Shown here in pieces: positions 53,354 through 64,000 of a stretch of DNA of 64,000 nt. Positions within the stretch are counted from its first letter, which is position 1. Every line of letters starts with the position of its first letter. The position numbers and the translations under genes were made by a program. This stretch comes from JBIQKZ01 sp044464765 (GTDB taxonomy: Bacteria > Pseudomonadota > Gammaproteobacteria > Burkholderiales > Burkholderiaceae_B), in contig JBIQKZ010000003.1 in the NCBI GenBank assembly GCA_044464765.1, positions 62,001-126,000 on the forward strand. The letters run 5' to 3'. Under the pieces are notes generated by a model. That model worked only from the letters and a program-made list of their open reading frames with translations. It was not told where the DNA came from and searched no databases.

Positions 53354-55047
53354 GTATCCGTTCCGCCGACCAGGTTGCCGACCAGGCCCTGCAGGCCGCC
53401 GGCGTTCACCCCTTGCTTTCGCGCCTGTGGGCGGCGCGCGGGGTACGCAGCGCCAGCGAGACCGTGCTGGACTGGCCGGCGCTGATCCCTCCCCATCACC
53501 TGACACAAGCCGATCATGCCGCTCAGCTATTGGCTGACGCCATACAGCAGGGCAAAAAGCTGCTTATCGTCGCCGATTACGACTGCGACGGGGCCACGGC
53601 CTGCGCGGTTGGCGTACGCGCCTTGCGCAGCATGGGCGCCACGGTTGACTTCCTGGTTCCAAATCGTTTTGAAACCGGCTATGGCCTGTCGCCCCAGGTC
53701 GTGGAGCTGGCCCTGGTACACCCAGCCGGCCGGCCCGACATCCTTATTACCGTGGATAACGGCATTGCCAGTGTAGAGGGCGTGGAAGCAGCCAGGGCCG
53801 CCGGGATCGATGTCGTCATCACCGACCATCACTTGCCGGGCGATGTCTTGCCTAACGCGCTTGCGCTGGTCAACCCCAACCAACCCAACTGCGGCTTTCC
53901 ATCCAAGAACCTGGCGGGCGTCGGTGTTATTTTCTACCTGATGCTGGCCCTGCGCGCCGAATTGCGCACGCGCGGCGCTTTCAAGCCAGGCAATGGCCCG
54001 CGCCTGGATCGCCTGGCCGACCTGGTGGCCTTGGGTACCGTGGCGGACGTGGTCAAACTGGATGCAAATAACCGGCTTCTGGTTACCCAAGGCCTGAACA
54101 AGATGCGCTCGGGGCAAATGCAGGCAGGGGTGCGCGCCTTGTTCGCTGTGGCGGGTCGCAACTTCCAGCAAGCCAGCGCATTCGATCTGGGCTTTGCGCT
54201 GGGGCCTCGCATCAATGCGGCCGGCCGCCTAGCCGACATGGCCTTGGGCATCAATTGCCTGATCACCGACGACGAGGACACCGCCCTGCAACTGGCGCGC
54301 GAACTGGACGCCATGAATCAGCAGCGGCGCACCATCGAGTCCACCATGCGCGAGGAAGCCTTCGCGGCCATTCAGGAAACGCAGCCTGTCATTGGCGCCA
54401 CTGTGTGCGTGTATCACCCTGAATGGCATCAGGGGGTAGTTGGCCTGGTGGCCTCGCGTCTGAAAGAAAACTATTGGCGCCCCACGCTTGCCTTTGCCCG
54501 ATCCGACGACGGCGAATTGCGAGGCTCGGGCCGCTCCATTCCCGACGTACACTTGCGCGATGCCCTGGATCTGGTGTCCAAGCGCCACCCTGGTGTTATT
54601 TCGAAGTTCGGGGGCCACGCCATGGCAGCGGGGCTGACTCTGCGCGAAGACGCTTACCCGATTTTCATCCAGGCATTCGACGAGGCGGTACGAGAACTCA
54701 CCGGCAGGGCCAGCTTCGAACCTATCATTGAAACAGACGGCTCGCTGGAGGCCGGCTACGCCAACGCCGAGGTGGCCGGCATGCTTTCCCAGCAGGTATG
54801 GGGCGCCGGGTTTCCCGCGCCCGTGTTCCGCGACGTATTCCAGGTACGCAAGCAGCGCTTGTTAAAAGACAAACACCTGAAACTGACGCTGGAACGCGGC
54901 CATCAGCATTTTGACGCCATCTGGTTCAACCGGGCGGAGCTGCTGCCCGAATACATTGACGCCGCTTACCGGCTGGACCAGAACATCTGGAACGGCATGG
55001 TTTCCGCCCAGTTGATCATCGAATACGCCTGCCAGGCGGAACACTGA
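53323..55047 (+). CDS. recJ: Single-stranded-DNA-specific exonuclease RecJ
   Basis: A 574-residue DHH-family 5'-3' exonuclease. The metal motifs are LLIVADYDCDGATA and VVITDHHLPGD. The DHHA1 domain has KFGGHAMAAGLTL, and a C-terminal OB-like domain follows. It acts in recombination and mismatch repair. The frame is open further upstream inside the preceding gene. ATG at 53323 is listed, but GTG at 53335 has a better-placed GGAG and may be the true start. Confidence 0.95.
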   Translation: METLVVAPKLSIRSADQVADQALQAAGVHPLLSRLWAARGVRSASETVLDWPALIPPHHLTQADHAAQLLADAIQQGKKLLIVADYDCDGATACAVGVRALRSMGATVDFLVPNRFETGYGLSPQVVELALVHPAGRPDILITVDNGIASVEGVEAARAAGIDVVITDHHLPGDVLPNALALVNPNQPNCGFPSKNLAGVGVIFYLMLALRAELRTRGAFKPGNGPRLDRLADLVALGTVADVVKLDANNRLLVTQGLNKMRSGQMQAGVRALFAVAGRNFQQASAFDLGFALGPRINAAGRLADMALGINCLITDDEDTALQLARELDAMNQQRRTIESTMREEAFAAIQETQPVIGATVCVYHPEWHQGVVGLVASRLKENYWRPTLAFARSDDGELRGSGRSIPDVHLRDALDLVSKRHPGVISKFGGHAMAAGLTLREDAYPIFIQAFDEAVRELTGRASFEPIIETDGSLEAGYANAEVAGMLSQQVWGAGFPAPVFRDVFQVRKQRLLKDKHLKLTLERGHQHFDAIWFNRAELLPEYIDAAYRLDQNIWNGMVSAQLIIEYACQAEH

Positions 55048-55060
55048 CGTTGGCGCCGCG

Positions 55061-55089
55061 TTGCAGCGGTAAACATTTGCTTTTATAGT
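55061..55089 (+). promoter_or_regulatory. Sigma-70-type promoter upstream of hsp20-lon
   Basis: TTGCAG (55061-55066) and TATAGT (55084-55089) are spaced by 17 bp, about 90 bp before the Hsp20 start. No clear sigma-32 box was seen despite the heat-shock nature of both genes. Confidence 0.55.
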
Positions 55090-55180
55090 GAATGGAGTCC
55101 GTGCCAGGCTGGTTGGTCGACGCGCATAGGGTTGTCGACACGGTGCCGGCAGTTGTTTTTGCTCGCCAAGGATCCGATTC

Positions 55181-55585
55181 ATGAGCTATCGCAAACCGCC
55201 CAGTTCCATGTGGGCCGACGCCGTCGACATGCTGCAGCAGGCAGACCGTCTGCACCGCCAATTCTTCCAACTCGGGCAAAGTGCCACGCGCGGCCCCACC
55301 TGGGAACCGCCCGCCGATGTCTTCGAAACCGGCCCCCACCTATCCGTTCTGGTCGCATTGCCTGGCGTCACGCCCGAGCGCCTCAGCGTCATCATCGACC
55401 AGGGCGTCCTTGTGATCGTCGGGGAACGACCCATGCCCGCCCCCGCCCAGGCCCTGATCCGGCGCATTGAAATCCCCTACGGCCGATTCGAACGCCGCAT
55501 CGCCCTGCCCGTCGGTCAATACGAGATCCATGAGTCCACGCTGGCGAACGGCTGCCTTACCCTAAGCCTGCGCCGCCTGGCCTGA
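55181..55585 (+). CDS. Small heat-shock protein, Hsp20/alpha-crystallin
   Basis: A 134-residue protein with a short N-terminal arm and an alpha-crystallin domain (PPADVFETGPHLSVLVALPG, VLVIVGERP, RFERRIALPVGQYEIHESTL, GCLTLSLRRL). The C-terminal I-x-I/V tail is missing, so oligomerisation may differ from classical members. A holdase role is inferred from the family. It is followed after 21 bp by lon; pairing a holdase with the main quality-control protease makes functional sense. Confidence 0.88.
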   Translation: MSYRKPPSSMWADAVDMLQQADRLHRQFFQLGQSATRGPTWEPPADVFETGPHLSVLVALPGVTPERLSVIIDQGVLVIVGERPMPAPAQALIRRIEIPYGRFERRIALPVGQYEIHESTLANGCLTLSLRRLA

Positions 55586-55606
55586 GGGATCAATCAAGGG
55601 AACACC

Positions 55607-58027
<2,421 letters not shown>

Positions 58028-58129
58028 TGACCGGCTGATCGAACGGGCTGCCCAGCCGGCCCCAGCCAGCGCACCCAATTGCAGGGCTCGGCTCAGTCGA
58101 TTCGCACGACCGCAATAGCTTAAGGCAAA

Positions 58130-59080
58130 TTAAGGCAAAGCGTCCGACTTGGCCTTGGCCGAGAGCAAGTCAACCAAAAGGCGGTCGCGCTCGGGCTCGA
58201 ACCCGCTTTGCGGCTTCTTGGCCAAGACCTCGTTCACCCCGTGCACGACCTTGCGCTTGAGTTCCGGCGTGATGCTGGGCGACCCCAGATCGTCCCACCA
58301 GCTTTCAATGGGTCCGCCCAGATGGTCCAGCAAATGCTCCATCCCGCCGGCGCCGCCCGACAAATGCAGATTCATGAACGGCCCCAGCAAAGACCAGCGC
58401 AAGCCCGGGCCATGGGAAATGGCAATATCAATGTCCTCGACCGACGCCACGCCCTGGTCAATCAAATGAAAGGCCTCGCGCCACAACGCAGCCTGCAGGC
58501 GATTGGCAATATGGCCCTTGACCTCTTTGCGCGGATGCACGGGCTTCTTGCCAATTGATCGATAGAAATCCATGGTGAATTGAACCGTATCCGCCGATGT
58601 AGCTTCACCACCAATGACCTCCACCAGCGGGATCAGATGAGGTGGATTGAACGGGTGCCCAAGCACCACGCGCTGGGGATGGCGGCAAGCCGACTGCACC
58701 TTGCTGATCAACAGCCCCGACGAGCTGGAAGCAAGCACGACATCGGCATCAAGCACGGCATCCATCTGCTTGAAAAGCGCTATCTTCAGATCCAGATTCT
58801 CTGGCCCGTTCTCCTGGACGAAATCCGCATCCCTCAATGCATCTTCAAGTACGTCAAAAAACCGAAGGTTCGCTTTGGAAGCCCCCGGAACCAGGCCAAT
58901 GGCCTGCACGCTTTCCCACAAGCGATCAACCGTTTCCAGCAAACGTTCGCGCGCGCCAGGCGATGGATCGGTGGCATTGACTGTCAGGCCCTGGCCCAGC
59001 AAATAAGCGACCCAACTTGCGCCGATCACGCCAGTTCCGACAACCGCTACACATTCAACCTTACGGTTCATGGTACTCAT
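58130..59080 (-). CDS. 3-Hydroxyacyl-CoA dehydrogenase-family oxidoreductase
   Basis: A 316-residue NAD-dependent enzyme. It has the Rossmann VAVVGTGVIGASWVAYLL, and GHPFNPPHLIPLVEVIGG containing the catalytic His. This motif version occurs in L-carnitine dehydrogenase, lambda-crystallin and L-gulonate dehydrogenase as well as in 3-hydroxybutyryl-CoA dehydrogenases. It overlaps the regulator stop by 4 bases (ATGA), so it belongs to the feruloyl-CoA synthase operon and may oxidise a beta-hydroxyacyl-CoA made from a hydroxycinnamate. Confidence 0.88.
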   Translation of the reverse strand: MSTMNRKVECVAVVGTGVIGASWVAYLLGQGLTVNATDPSPGARERLLETVDRLWESVQAIGLVPGASKANLRFFDVLEDALRDADFVQENGPENLDLKIALFKQMDAVLDADVVLASSSSGLLISKVQSACRHPQRVVLGHPFNPPHLIPLVEVIGGEATSADTVQFTMDFYRSIGKKPVHPRKEVKGHIANRLQAALWREAFHLIDQGVASVEDIDIAISHGPGLRWSLLGPFMNLHLSGGAGGMEHLLDHLGGPIESWWDDLGSPSITPELKRKVVHGVNEVLAKKPQSGFEPERDRLLVDLLSAKAKSDALP

Positions 59081-59985
59081 GCTTCCACTCCTGATATTGG
59101 GTGATGTTCTTCAATGGCCTGCAGAATTTTTCCCACCAGGCCGTCAATGTCCTGGCCTGTCGTCTCGACGCTGGCATGCGCCAGACCGTAAAGCTTGCGC
59201 CTGGCAGCCAAGGCGCCCAAAATATTGGCCATGGCCTCTTCGTGCAATTGGGGGGTGGCGATGCGCGCATCGTGTTGCGCCATGACGCGACGGAAATGCT
59301 CTTCGGGGTCCGCATGCAACCAAACATTGAAAAAGGAATGCAGCAGCAGCTCGTAGGTGGCCGGTTCGACAACGATCCCCCCACCGGTTTCCAGCACGAG
59401 TTCTGGGTAGTCGGCAATAACCCGTTCCAGGCAGAGTCTTTCCAGGCGCCGAAATCCCGCCTGGCCATAAATGGAAAAAATCAGGTTCAAGGGAACCCCG
59501 GCTTCTTTCTCGATTTCCTTATTCAATTCCAGGAACGGCAAGCTCATGCGCTGCGCCAACAGCGGACCCAGCGTAGATTTTCCCGCGCCCCGCAGGCCCA
59601 CCAGGGCAATACGCCGGCGCGAGACGCCTTCCTTTTCGCCCTGACCCAACTGCTTAATGAGCCACTTTCTGATGTCGCGCAGCTGAGCGGGCGACTGGCG
59701 CTTGAGCAATTCGACCAGCAAAGCGTAGTCGGCGCCATAGCGCTCGTTGTCGGTCAGCAGGCTGTCGGCCGACAAATTCAGAGCCGCCGCAAGCTTATGC
59801 AGAACGGCAATTGAAATATTGCCGTCGCCTTTCTCGACCCGCGACAAATACGGTAGGGAAATATCCGCGTCCGCGGCCAATTGCTTCATTGTCATGGCGC
59901 GCGCCGCACGCACAGAACGAATGCGCTGGCCAAGCCGCAGGAACAAATCGGAGACATCGGTACTCGTTGCCTTTTGCCCGGACAT
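59077..59985 (-). CDS. BoxR/BzdR-like regulator: XRE helix-turn-helix fused to shikimate kinase-like domain
   Basis: A 302-residue fusion. An N-terminal XRE-type HTH (about 18-78: MTMKQLAADADISLPYLSRV) is joined by a linker to a shikimate kinase-like domain with P-loop LVGLRGAGKSTLG (128-140) and VLETGGGIVVEP. BzdR and BoxR share this plan and repress benzoate-degradation operons until benzoyl-CoA binds the kinase-like domain. Here the gene lies between feruloyl-CoA synthase and a dehydrogenase, so an aryl-CoA such as feruloyl-CoA may be the effector. ATG at 59985 is listed; GTG at 59997, next to the fcs stop, is possible. Confidence 0.9.
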   Translation of the reverse strand: MSGQKATSTDVSDLFLRLGQRIRSVRAARAMTMKQLAADADISLPYLSRVEKGDGNISIAVLHKLAAALNLSADSLLTDNERYGADYALLVELLKRQSPAQLRDIRKWLIKQLGQGEKEGVSRRRIALVGLRGAGKSTLGPLLAQRMSLPFLELNKEIEKEAGVPLNLIFSIYGQAGFRRLERLCLERVIADYPELVLETGGGIVVEPATYELLLHSFFNVWLHADPEEHFRRVMAQHDARIATPQLHEEAMANILGALAARRKLYGLAHASVETTGQDIDGLVGKILQAIEEHHPISGVEA

Positions 59986-59997
59986 GCGCAACCCCAC

Positions 59998-61845
59998 TTA
60001 CAGACGGATAACGCAAGCATCCGGAGTTGCCGCGTACAGGGTATCCACCAGCCCCGCACGCGTTTTAAGCACGGCAGACTGATTGATATAGCCCTTGTCC
60101 GTGATCTCGCCGGAATCTACGCCAGGCGGCGAATTCAATAAAATCGCACGATCGGCATAGGTGGAGCTTCCGGTACTGGCGGCATGCAAGGCGCGCAGGC
60201 CCTCGAGAACACGGGCGCGCACGGCAGGATGATCGACCAGCTCTTGTACGCCGGCTTGCTCGCCCAGACCCGTAAGTTGGCGACAAGCCGCCACATTGGG
60301 AAACACAAGAAACCCGACTGAGTCGCGATCGTGTCCTGTCACCACAATATCCTGGGCGATCGGGGCCATGGCCTCTAGGCCCTTGACACGCAGCGTACCG
60401 ACGCTGACCCAGGTCGCCGTGGTGAGCTTGAAATCTTCTGACACCCGACCGTCGAACATCAAGCCGGCCACCGGCCGCTGGGGATCGGCAAACTTGGCGG
60501 CATCGCCTATCCGATAATAGCCTTCGTCGTCGAACGCAGCTGTGGTGATATCCGGCTGCTTGAAGTAACCCGGCGTGACATTGGGTCCTTTGACCCGGAC
60601 CTCGAGCTTTTCGCCGCTGGGCGCCAGCTTGATGGAAACACCCGGCACCGGCAAACCTATGACGCCCGGCCGCTCGGCCTGGTAATGACAGTCGGTCGCC
60701 AATGGCGACGGTTCCGTTGAGCCCCAGGCCGTCACCATCGGTACGGCATACCCCAACTCCTGTTTGGAAAGCTCGATCAGGCCATCCCACAAGTAGGGAG
60801 GCAAGGCTGCTGCCGCATAAAAAATAACTTGCAGATTCGAGAAAAAATGACGACGCAAGTCGGCATCGCTGCGCAACGCCGGCAAAAGCATATCGAAGGC
60901 ACGCGGCACGTTCAGGTAAAGGGTGGGAGCGCAATCCCGAATATTGGCGATTGATGCATCGAACATGCCCGGAAGCGGCTTGCCGCTATCAAGATAGAGG
61001 GTGCCGCCATTGGCCAGGATCAGGTTGAAATTGTGGTTGCCGCCGAAGGTGTGGTTCCAGGGTAGCCAATCGAGCAGCACCGGCGGCTGTTCTGCCAGGA
61101 ATGGCCATACCTGGACCTTGGCCTGCTGGCTTGCGCACAGCATGCGCTGGGTATTGATCACGCCTTTGGGATAGCCCGTAGAGCCAGAGGTAAACAGGAT
61201 CTTGGCGATGGTGTCAGGTGTAATGCCTTCGAATGCGGCACGCACGGCGGCCTCGTCTTCACATTCCAGCATCTGCGAAAACCGGAACGCGCCCGGGGGT
61301 GGTGTGTCGGTGTCCGCCACCACAATATCGGCCTGGTGCAAGCTTTTGATAGACGCCAGTGCAGCTTCGAAGCGCTGGATGCCCCCGACATAAATCACGT
61401 CGGGATCCAGCCGCTCGATCAGGTTCTTGAGCTTGGCATGGTCTTTGGAAACCAGCGAATAGGCCGGTGAAATCCCGGCATAGGGAATGCCAATGTGCAT
61501 GCATCCCAGCATGACCATGGCATGGTCGATACTATTGTCGTTCAATACGCAAACAGGGTGCCCAGGCCTTGCGCGCCGGGTTAGCAGCCAGGCGCCAATG
61601 CGTTTTACTTGATCCAGCGCCTGCGCATAGGTCAGGCCGCGCCATTGGCCGTCAGGCCCGCGTTCCATCAGGAAGTTGCGTTCAGGCGCCTCGACAGCCC
61701 ATTTTTCCAGATACTCCCCCACACAGCGCGCATAGGGCTGCAAGGGCATCGGGTTTTCGATGATGATCGCGCCATCCGGGCGTGTCGTAACCGCAATAGC
61801 CGGCTCGGCGAACAAGCTGTCGCTGTGATTATTTTGTGTATCCAC
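59998..61845 (-). CDS. fcs: Feruloyl-CoA synthase-like aryl-CoA ligase
   Basis: A 615-residue ANL-superfamily acyl-CoA synthetase: AMP-binding ILFTSGSTGYPKGVINTQ, MVTAWGSTEPSP, and GDAAKFADPQRP then DGRVSEDFKLTTATWVSVG, a segment typical of feruloyl-CoA synthases. The C-terminal ITDKGYINQSAVL also fits. It would activate ferulate, p-coumarate or a related aromatic acid. The start is GTG at 61845, 6 bases after GGAG; upstream sequence to 61917 is rejected. It leads the operon with a BoxR-like regulator and a dehydrogenase. The hydratase/lyase and vanillin dehydrogenase are not in the window. Confidence 0.9.
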   Translation of the reverse strand: MDTQNNHSDSLFAEPAIAVTTRPDGAIIIENPMPLQPYARCVGEYLEKWAVEAPERNFLMERGPDGQWRGLTYAQALDQVKRIGAWLLTRRARPGHPVCVLNDNSIDHAMVMLGCMHIGIPYAGISPAYSLVSKDHAKLKNLIERLDPDVIYVGGIQRFEAALASIKSLHQADIVVADTDTPPPGAFRFSQMLECEDEAAVRAAFEGITPDTIAKILFTSGSTGYPKGVINTQRMLCASQQAKVQVWPFLAEQPPVLLDWLPWNHTFGGNHNFNLILANGGTLYLDSGKPLPGMFDASIANIRDCAPTLYLNVPRAFDMLLPALRSDADLRRHFFSNLQVIFYAAAALPPYLWDGLIELSKQELGYAVPMVTAWGSTEPSPLATDCHYQAERPGVIGLPVPGVSIKLAPSGEKLEVRVKGPNVTPGYFKQPDITTAAFDDEGYYRIGDAAKFADPQRPVAGLMFDGRVSEDFKLTTATWVSVGTLRVKGLEAMAPIAQDIVVTGHDRDSVGFLVFPNVAACRQLTGLGEQAGVQELVDHPAVRARVLEGLRALHAASTGSSTYADRAILLNSPPGVDSGEITDKGYINQSAVLKTRAGLVDTLYAATPDACVIRL

Positions 61846-62003
61846 TACTGTCTCCACCCATGTTTTCAAGCCATGCGGCAAAAAAAATACTATACGAAAT
61901 AGAATTTCAGGATGCAACTTATAGTTTATACGGATGCAAGGGGAAATTTATACGAGTACGAGGGGGAAACCAGGGGCATCCGGTTTGTGGCATGATCCAT
62001 CTT

Positions 62004-62618
62004 ATGGACGCGATTCCCCTCTTTCCACTCAGCCGTGCCCTCTTTCCTGACGGCGTGCTGCATCTTCGTATCTTCGAGGTGCGCTATCTTGACATGGTGC
62101 GCAAATGCATCGCCAATGATTCGCCATTCGGGGTCGTCGTCCTTCTGGAAGGCTCTGAGGTGCGCTCGCCAGAAGGCGTCGAAACACTCGCGTCAACCGG
62201 CGTGTTGGCACGCATCGACGATTGGCGGGCGCCACTGCCCGCACTGATGCACATCCGTTGCCTCGGCGCCGAGCGATTCCGTCTTACTGAAAAACAGAAG
62301 GGCCAGTTCGGGCTCTGGACAGGCGCCATCGAAACCATTGCGCAACCCTCCCCCCTTCCAGTGCCTCCCAATCTACAAGCCGCTGCCAACACATTGGGCA
62401 GACTGATCGCCGACATGCAAAAAGAAGGCATGCCTGCAGCCGCCATGCCGCTGGCCCCTCCGTTCAGGCTGGATGAATGCGGATGGGTTGCGGATCGATG
62501 GTGCGAGCTTTTACCGCTGGCTCCCGAACAAGCCCAGGACCTGCTCGCCCTGGACGATGCGCAAGAACGCCTGCGCGTCGTCTACGACATCCTGAAGCAT
62601 CAGGGGTTGTTGCGCTAA
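62004..62618 (+). CDS. Stand-alone Lon N-terminal substrate-binding domain protein
   Basis: A 204-residue protein formed only of a LON_substr_bdg (PUA-like) domain plus a helical tail: AIPLFPLSRALFPDGVLHLR, IFEVRYLDMV and VVLLEGSEVR. No AAA+ or protease domain is present. Such proteins are common in proteobacteria and unstudied. The start at 62004 matches the family; 61992 is possible. It diverges from fcs. Confidence 0.86.
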   Translation: MDAIPLFPLSRALFPDGVLHLRIFEVRYLDMVRKCIANDSPFGVVVLLEGSEVRSPEGVETLASTGVLARIDDWRAPLPALMHIRCLGAERFRLTEKQKGQFGLWTGAIETIAQPSPLPVPPNLQAAANTLGRLIADMQKEGMPAAAMPLAPPFRLDECGWVADRWCELLPLAPEQAQDLLALDDAQERLRVVYDILKHQGLLR

Positions 62619-62642
62619 GGCGTTTGCTCGAAGCTACTGCTC

Positions 62643-63470
62643 TTAACGCAAAAGCCAGGTGGCCGCATTCGCCAACGGCCCTTCAATAACGCGATTGACG
62701 CCGGCGGGAAAGTTCAAGGGGCGCAACACCATTTTCGCTGCCATGGTTACTGGGTAATGTTGCTTGACCTGCTTTCCAAGCTGCGAACAGAGCGCACGAA
62801 AATGTGCTTTATCGGCTTTATCGGCGGCCTCGTGCTGCTGTGCGTAGACATGCCACAAGGCAATCTCAGCGTCTGAGTTTCGTGCTTCCAGCACGCGCCG
62901 TTTGATCGCCTTGAACACCGCCCATCGGCTGGGCGATTCGGTTTCGCTGTACCCCTTGAAATACTGGAAAAAGTGTTTGTAATGACCGACTTCGTCGGCG
63001 CGAATCCGCGCGGCAATACCTTGCAGTACAGGCTCGGATGCCTGTTGGGTGAGAGCCTGGTAAAACGTTGCGGTGCCGGTTTCAACCACGCACCTGGCCG
63101 CCATTTCAAGGCCGCGCGTGGGTTCGAATTCGTCGACGGTGCACAAGCGGGAATATTCATCGAAGAAGGCGTTGTAGGCGGACTGCCAATCGAATTCAGG
63201 CCAAACGGTGCGAACATAGTCGCGAAGCGAATAGCCATGCCGCATCTCCTCGTGTTGCCAATGATCGCGCAACCAGGCGACCACTTTGTCGTCCCCCTGG
63301 AAATGCTGGATCAGGTTGTCGGTGTAAAGGTCGGACGCAATCTCCACAAAAGAAGCACCCGCCACGAGGTAAAAAAGATCTTCCCTATCCCTGACTTGGT
63401 CGACATCAATCTGATCGAAGGGGATGTTATCCAGGCCCCAACGCGGGGCCGCGACCGTTACATCTTTCAT
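62643..63470 (-). CDS. Ferritin-like diiron protein
   Basis: A 275-residue helical protein with a carboxylate-bridged diiron pattern: Glu43 (SFVEIASDLY), Glu75/His78 (HEEMRHGYS), Glu130 (VVETGTATFY) and Glu160/His163 (ADEVGHYKHF). The spacing of E, ExxH, E, ExxH matches the acyl-ACP desaturase/ribonucleotide reductase-like superfamily. It has no signal peptide or membrane helix. The reaction is unknown; oxygenase or desaturase activity is possible. The start at 63470 follows AAGGAC; an upstream in-frame start is rejected. It is divergent from a hemerythrin-like gene. Confidence 0.83.
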   Translation of the reverse strand: MKDVTVAAPRWGLDNIPFDQIDVDQVRDREDLFYLVAGASFVEIASDLYTDNLIQHFQGDDKVVAWLRDHWQHEEMRHGYSLRDYVRTVWPEFDWQSAYNAFFDEYSRLCTVDEFEPTRGLEMAARCVVETGTATFYQALTQQASEPVLQGIAARIRADEVGHYKHFFQYFKGYSETESPSRWAVFKAIKRRVLEARNSDAEIALWHVYAQQHEAADKADKAHFRALCSQLGKQVKQHYPVTMAAKMVLRPLNFPAGVNRVIEGPLANAATWLLR

Positions 63471-63643
63471 TGCTGCAGGTCCTTCTTCAATTACGAATTG
63501 CTTTGCGCCATGCGCATCATACCGATTCAAGACACTATTTTGTCATGTTTCAAGCATAACGCCACACCAGCGCGAACATACAACAACTTGTAAAGCCAAC
63601 ATGCTATAAAACAGCACGTTCAACCCGTTATAGGATCTGCGCC

Positions 63644-64000
63644 ATGAGCAAAGACATCCCCGGCTTTTCCTCGCCGTCGGCTAGTTTTGACGAACCCTTG
63701 AAAATGTTCGATGCCTGTCATCGCCGCATGGAACGCCAGCTCGCCACCCTGCAGCGGCTTGGCCGGCATGTGGCCGCACATGGCGCCGACCAGGAAGCAC
63801 GCACGGCAGCGGCCAATACCATACGCTATTTCGACACCGCTGCCGTCAATCACCATGCCGACGAAGAAGAAAGCCTGTTCCCGGCCCTGTTGGAATCCAT
63901 GGCGGGCTCGGACGCCGTATGCCTGCGGGAAATAACCGACGGCCTTAGTGCCGACCACCGCCAATTCGAACGGCTGTGGGCGCGCCTGCGTCCCGTGCTG
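63644..64000 (+). CDS. Hemerythrin-like domain protein, cut by window end
   Basis: At least 119 residues, continuing past the window. ATG follows AGGATCTGCGCC. It has the His/Glu pattern of hemerythrin-like four-helix bundles: FDACHRRMERQL, VNHHADEEESLFPALL (HxxxE) and SADHRQFERLW (HxxxE). Such proteins bind a diiron centre and sense or carry O2 or NO, or protect against them. Divergent from the diiron ferritin-like gene with about 170 bp between. Confidence 0.85.
   Translation, partial: MSKDIPGFSSPSASFDEPLKMFDACHRRMERQLATLQRLGRHVAAHGADQEARTAAANTIRYFDTAAVNHHADEEESLFPALLESMAGSDAVCLREITDGLSADHRQFERLWARLRPVL

Noticed and set aside
58110..58139. Short direct repeat TTAAGGCAAA at the end of the dehydrogenase gene
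   Set aside because: Two 10-bp copies only, with no flanking mobile-element features; likely chance or slippage.

Overview
The window is an ordinary, gene-dense chromosomal segment with fairly high GC. It most likely comes from a betaproteobacterium of the Alcaligenaceae (Bordetella/Pusillimonas/Achromobacter-like). The assignment rests on remembered gene content and order: a leuC-leuD-leuB-asd-fimV-truA run, a BPSS1780-type membrane protein, ubiK near glnK-amtB, and gshB followed by an EIIA-Man/HPr/Enzyme I set with no sugar-specific permease. No search was run. There are no rRNA genes, CRISPR arrays, insertion sequences or prophage genes; one tRNA-Val(GAC) is present.

Layout. 0-5 kb: a catabolic cluster made of a purine-type NCS2 permease, a TIM-barrel isomerase-like protein and a Rieske non-haem iron oxygenase, with a divergent LysR regulator. 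5-9.5 kb: comM, ubiK, a lipoprotein, then glnK-amtB behind a clear sigma-54 promoter and an NtrC-type palindrome. 9.5-15.6 kb (minus strand): thrS-infC, then gshB, EIIA, ptsH, ptsI; infC starts at a non-AUG codon (AUC). 15.9-20.2 kb: a complete polyamine-type ABC transporter (ATPase, binding protein, two permeases). 20.2-27.7 kb: DinB protein, tRNA-Val, a UshA-like lipoprotein nucleotidase, trpF, a TRAP transporter (small and large permease subunits) and a glycosyltransferase that looks inserted beside truA. 27.7-34.7 kb: the leu-asd-fimV-truA run. 34.8-38.6 kb: an M48 protease, aroC, selO and DUF2069. 38.7-52.2 kb: housekeeping genes (YihY, CBS protein, dusA, thrB, a PHP phosphatase, a hydrolase, comEC, an FAD monooxygenase, tatD, lolD, lolC/E). 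52.4-58 kb: a hypothetical protein, recJ, a small Hsp20 and lon. 58-62 kb: a hydroxycinnamate-type operon of feruloyl-CoA synthase, a BoxR/BzdR-like regulator and a hydroxyacyl-CoA dehydrogenase. The right end carries a stand-alone Lon N-domain protein, a diiron ferritin-like protein and a hemerythrin-like protein cut by the window edge.

The two most interesting accessory units are both oxidative catabolic modules with a dedicated regulator: the LysR/Rieske/isomerase/NCS2 cluster at the left and the fcs/BoxR-like/dehydrogenase operon at the right. In each the substrate is not settled by sequence alone. Two places also depart from the gene order I expect for the group: infC is followed by gshB instead of rpmI-rplT, and truA and trpF are separated by a TRAP transporter and an opposite-strand glycosyltransferase. 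I found no strong case for an entirely new defence or RNA system.
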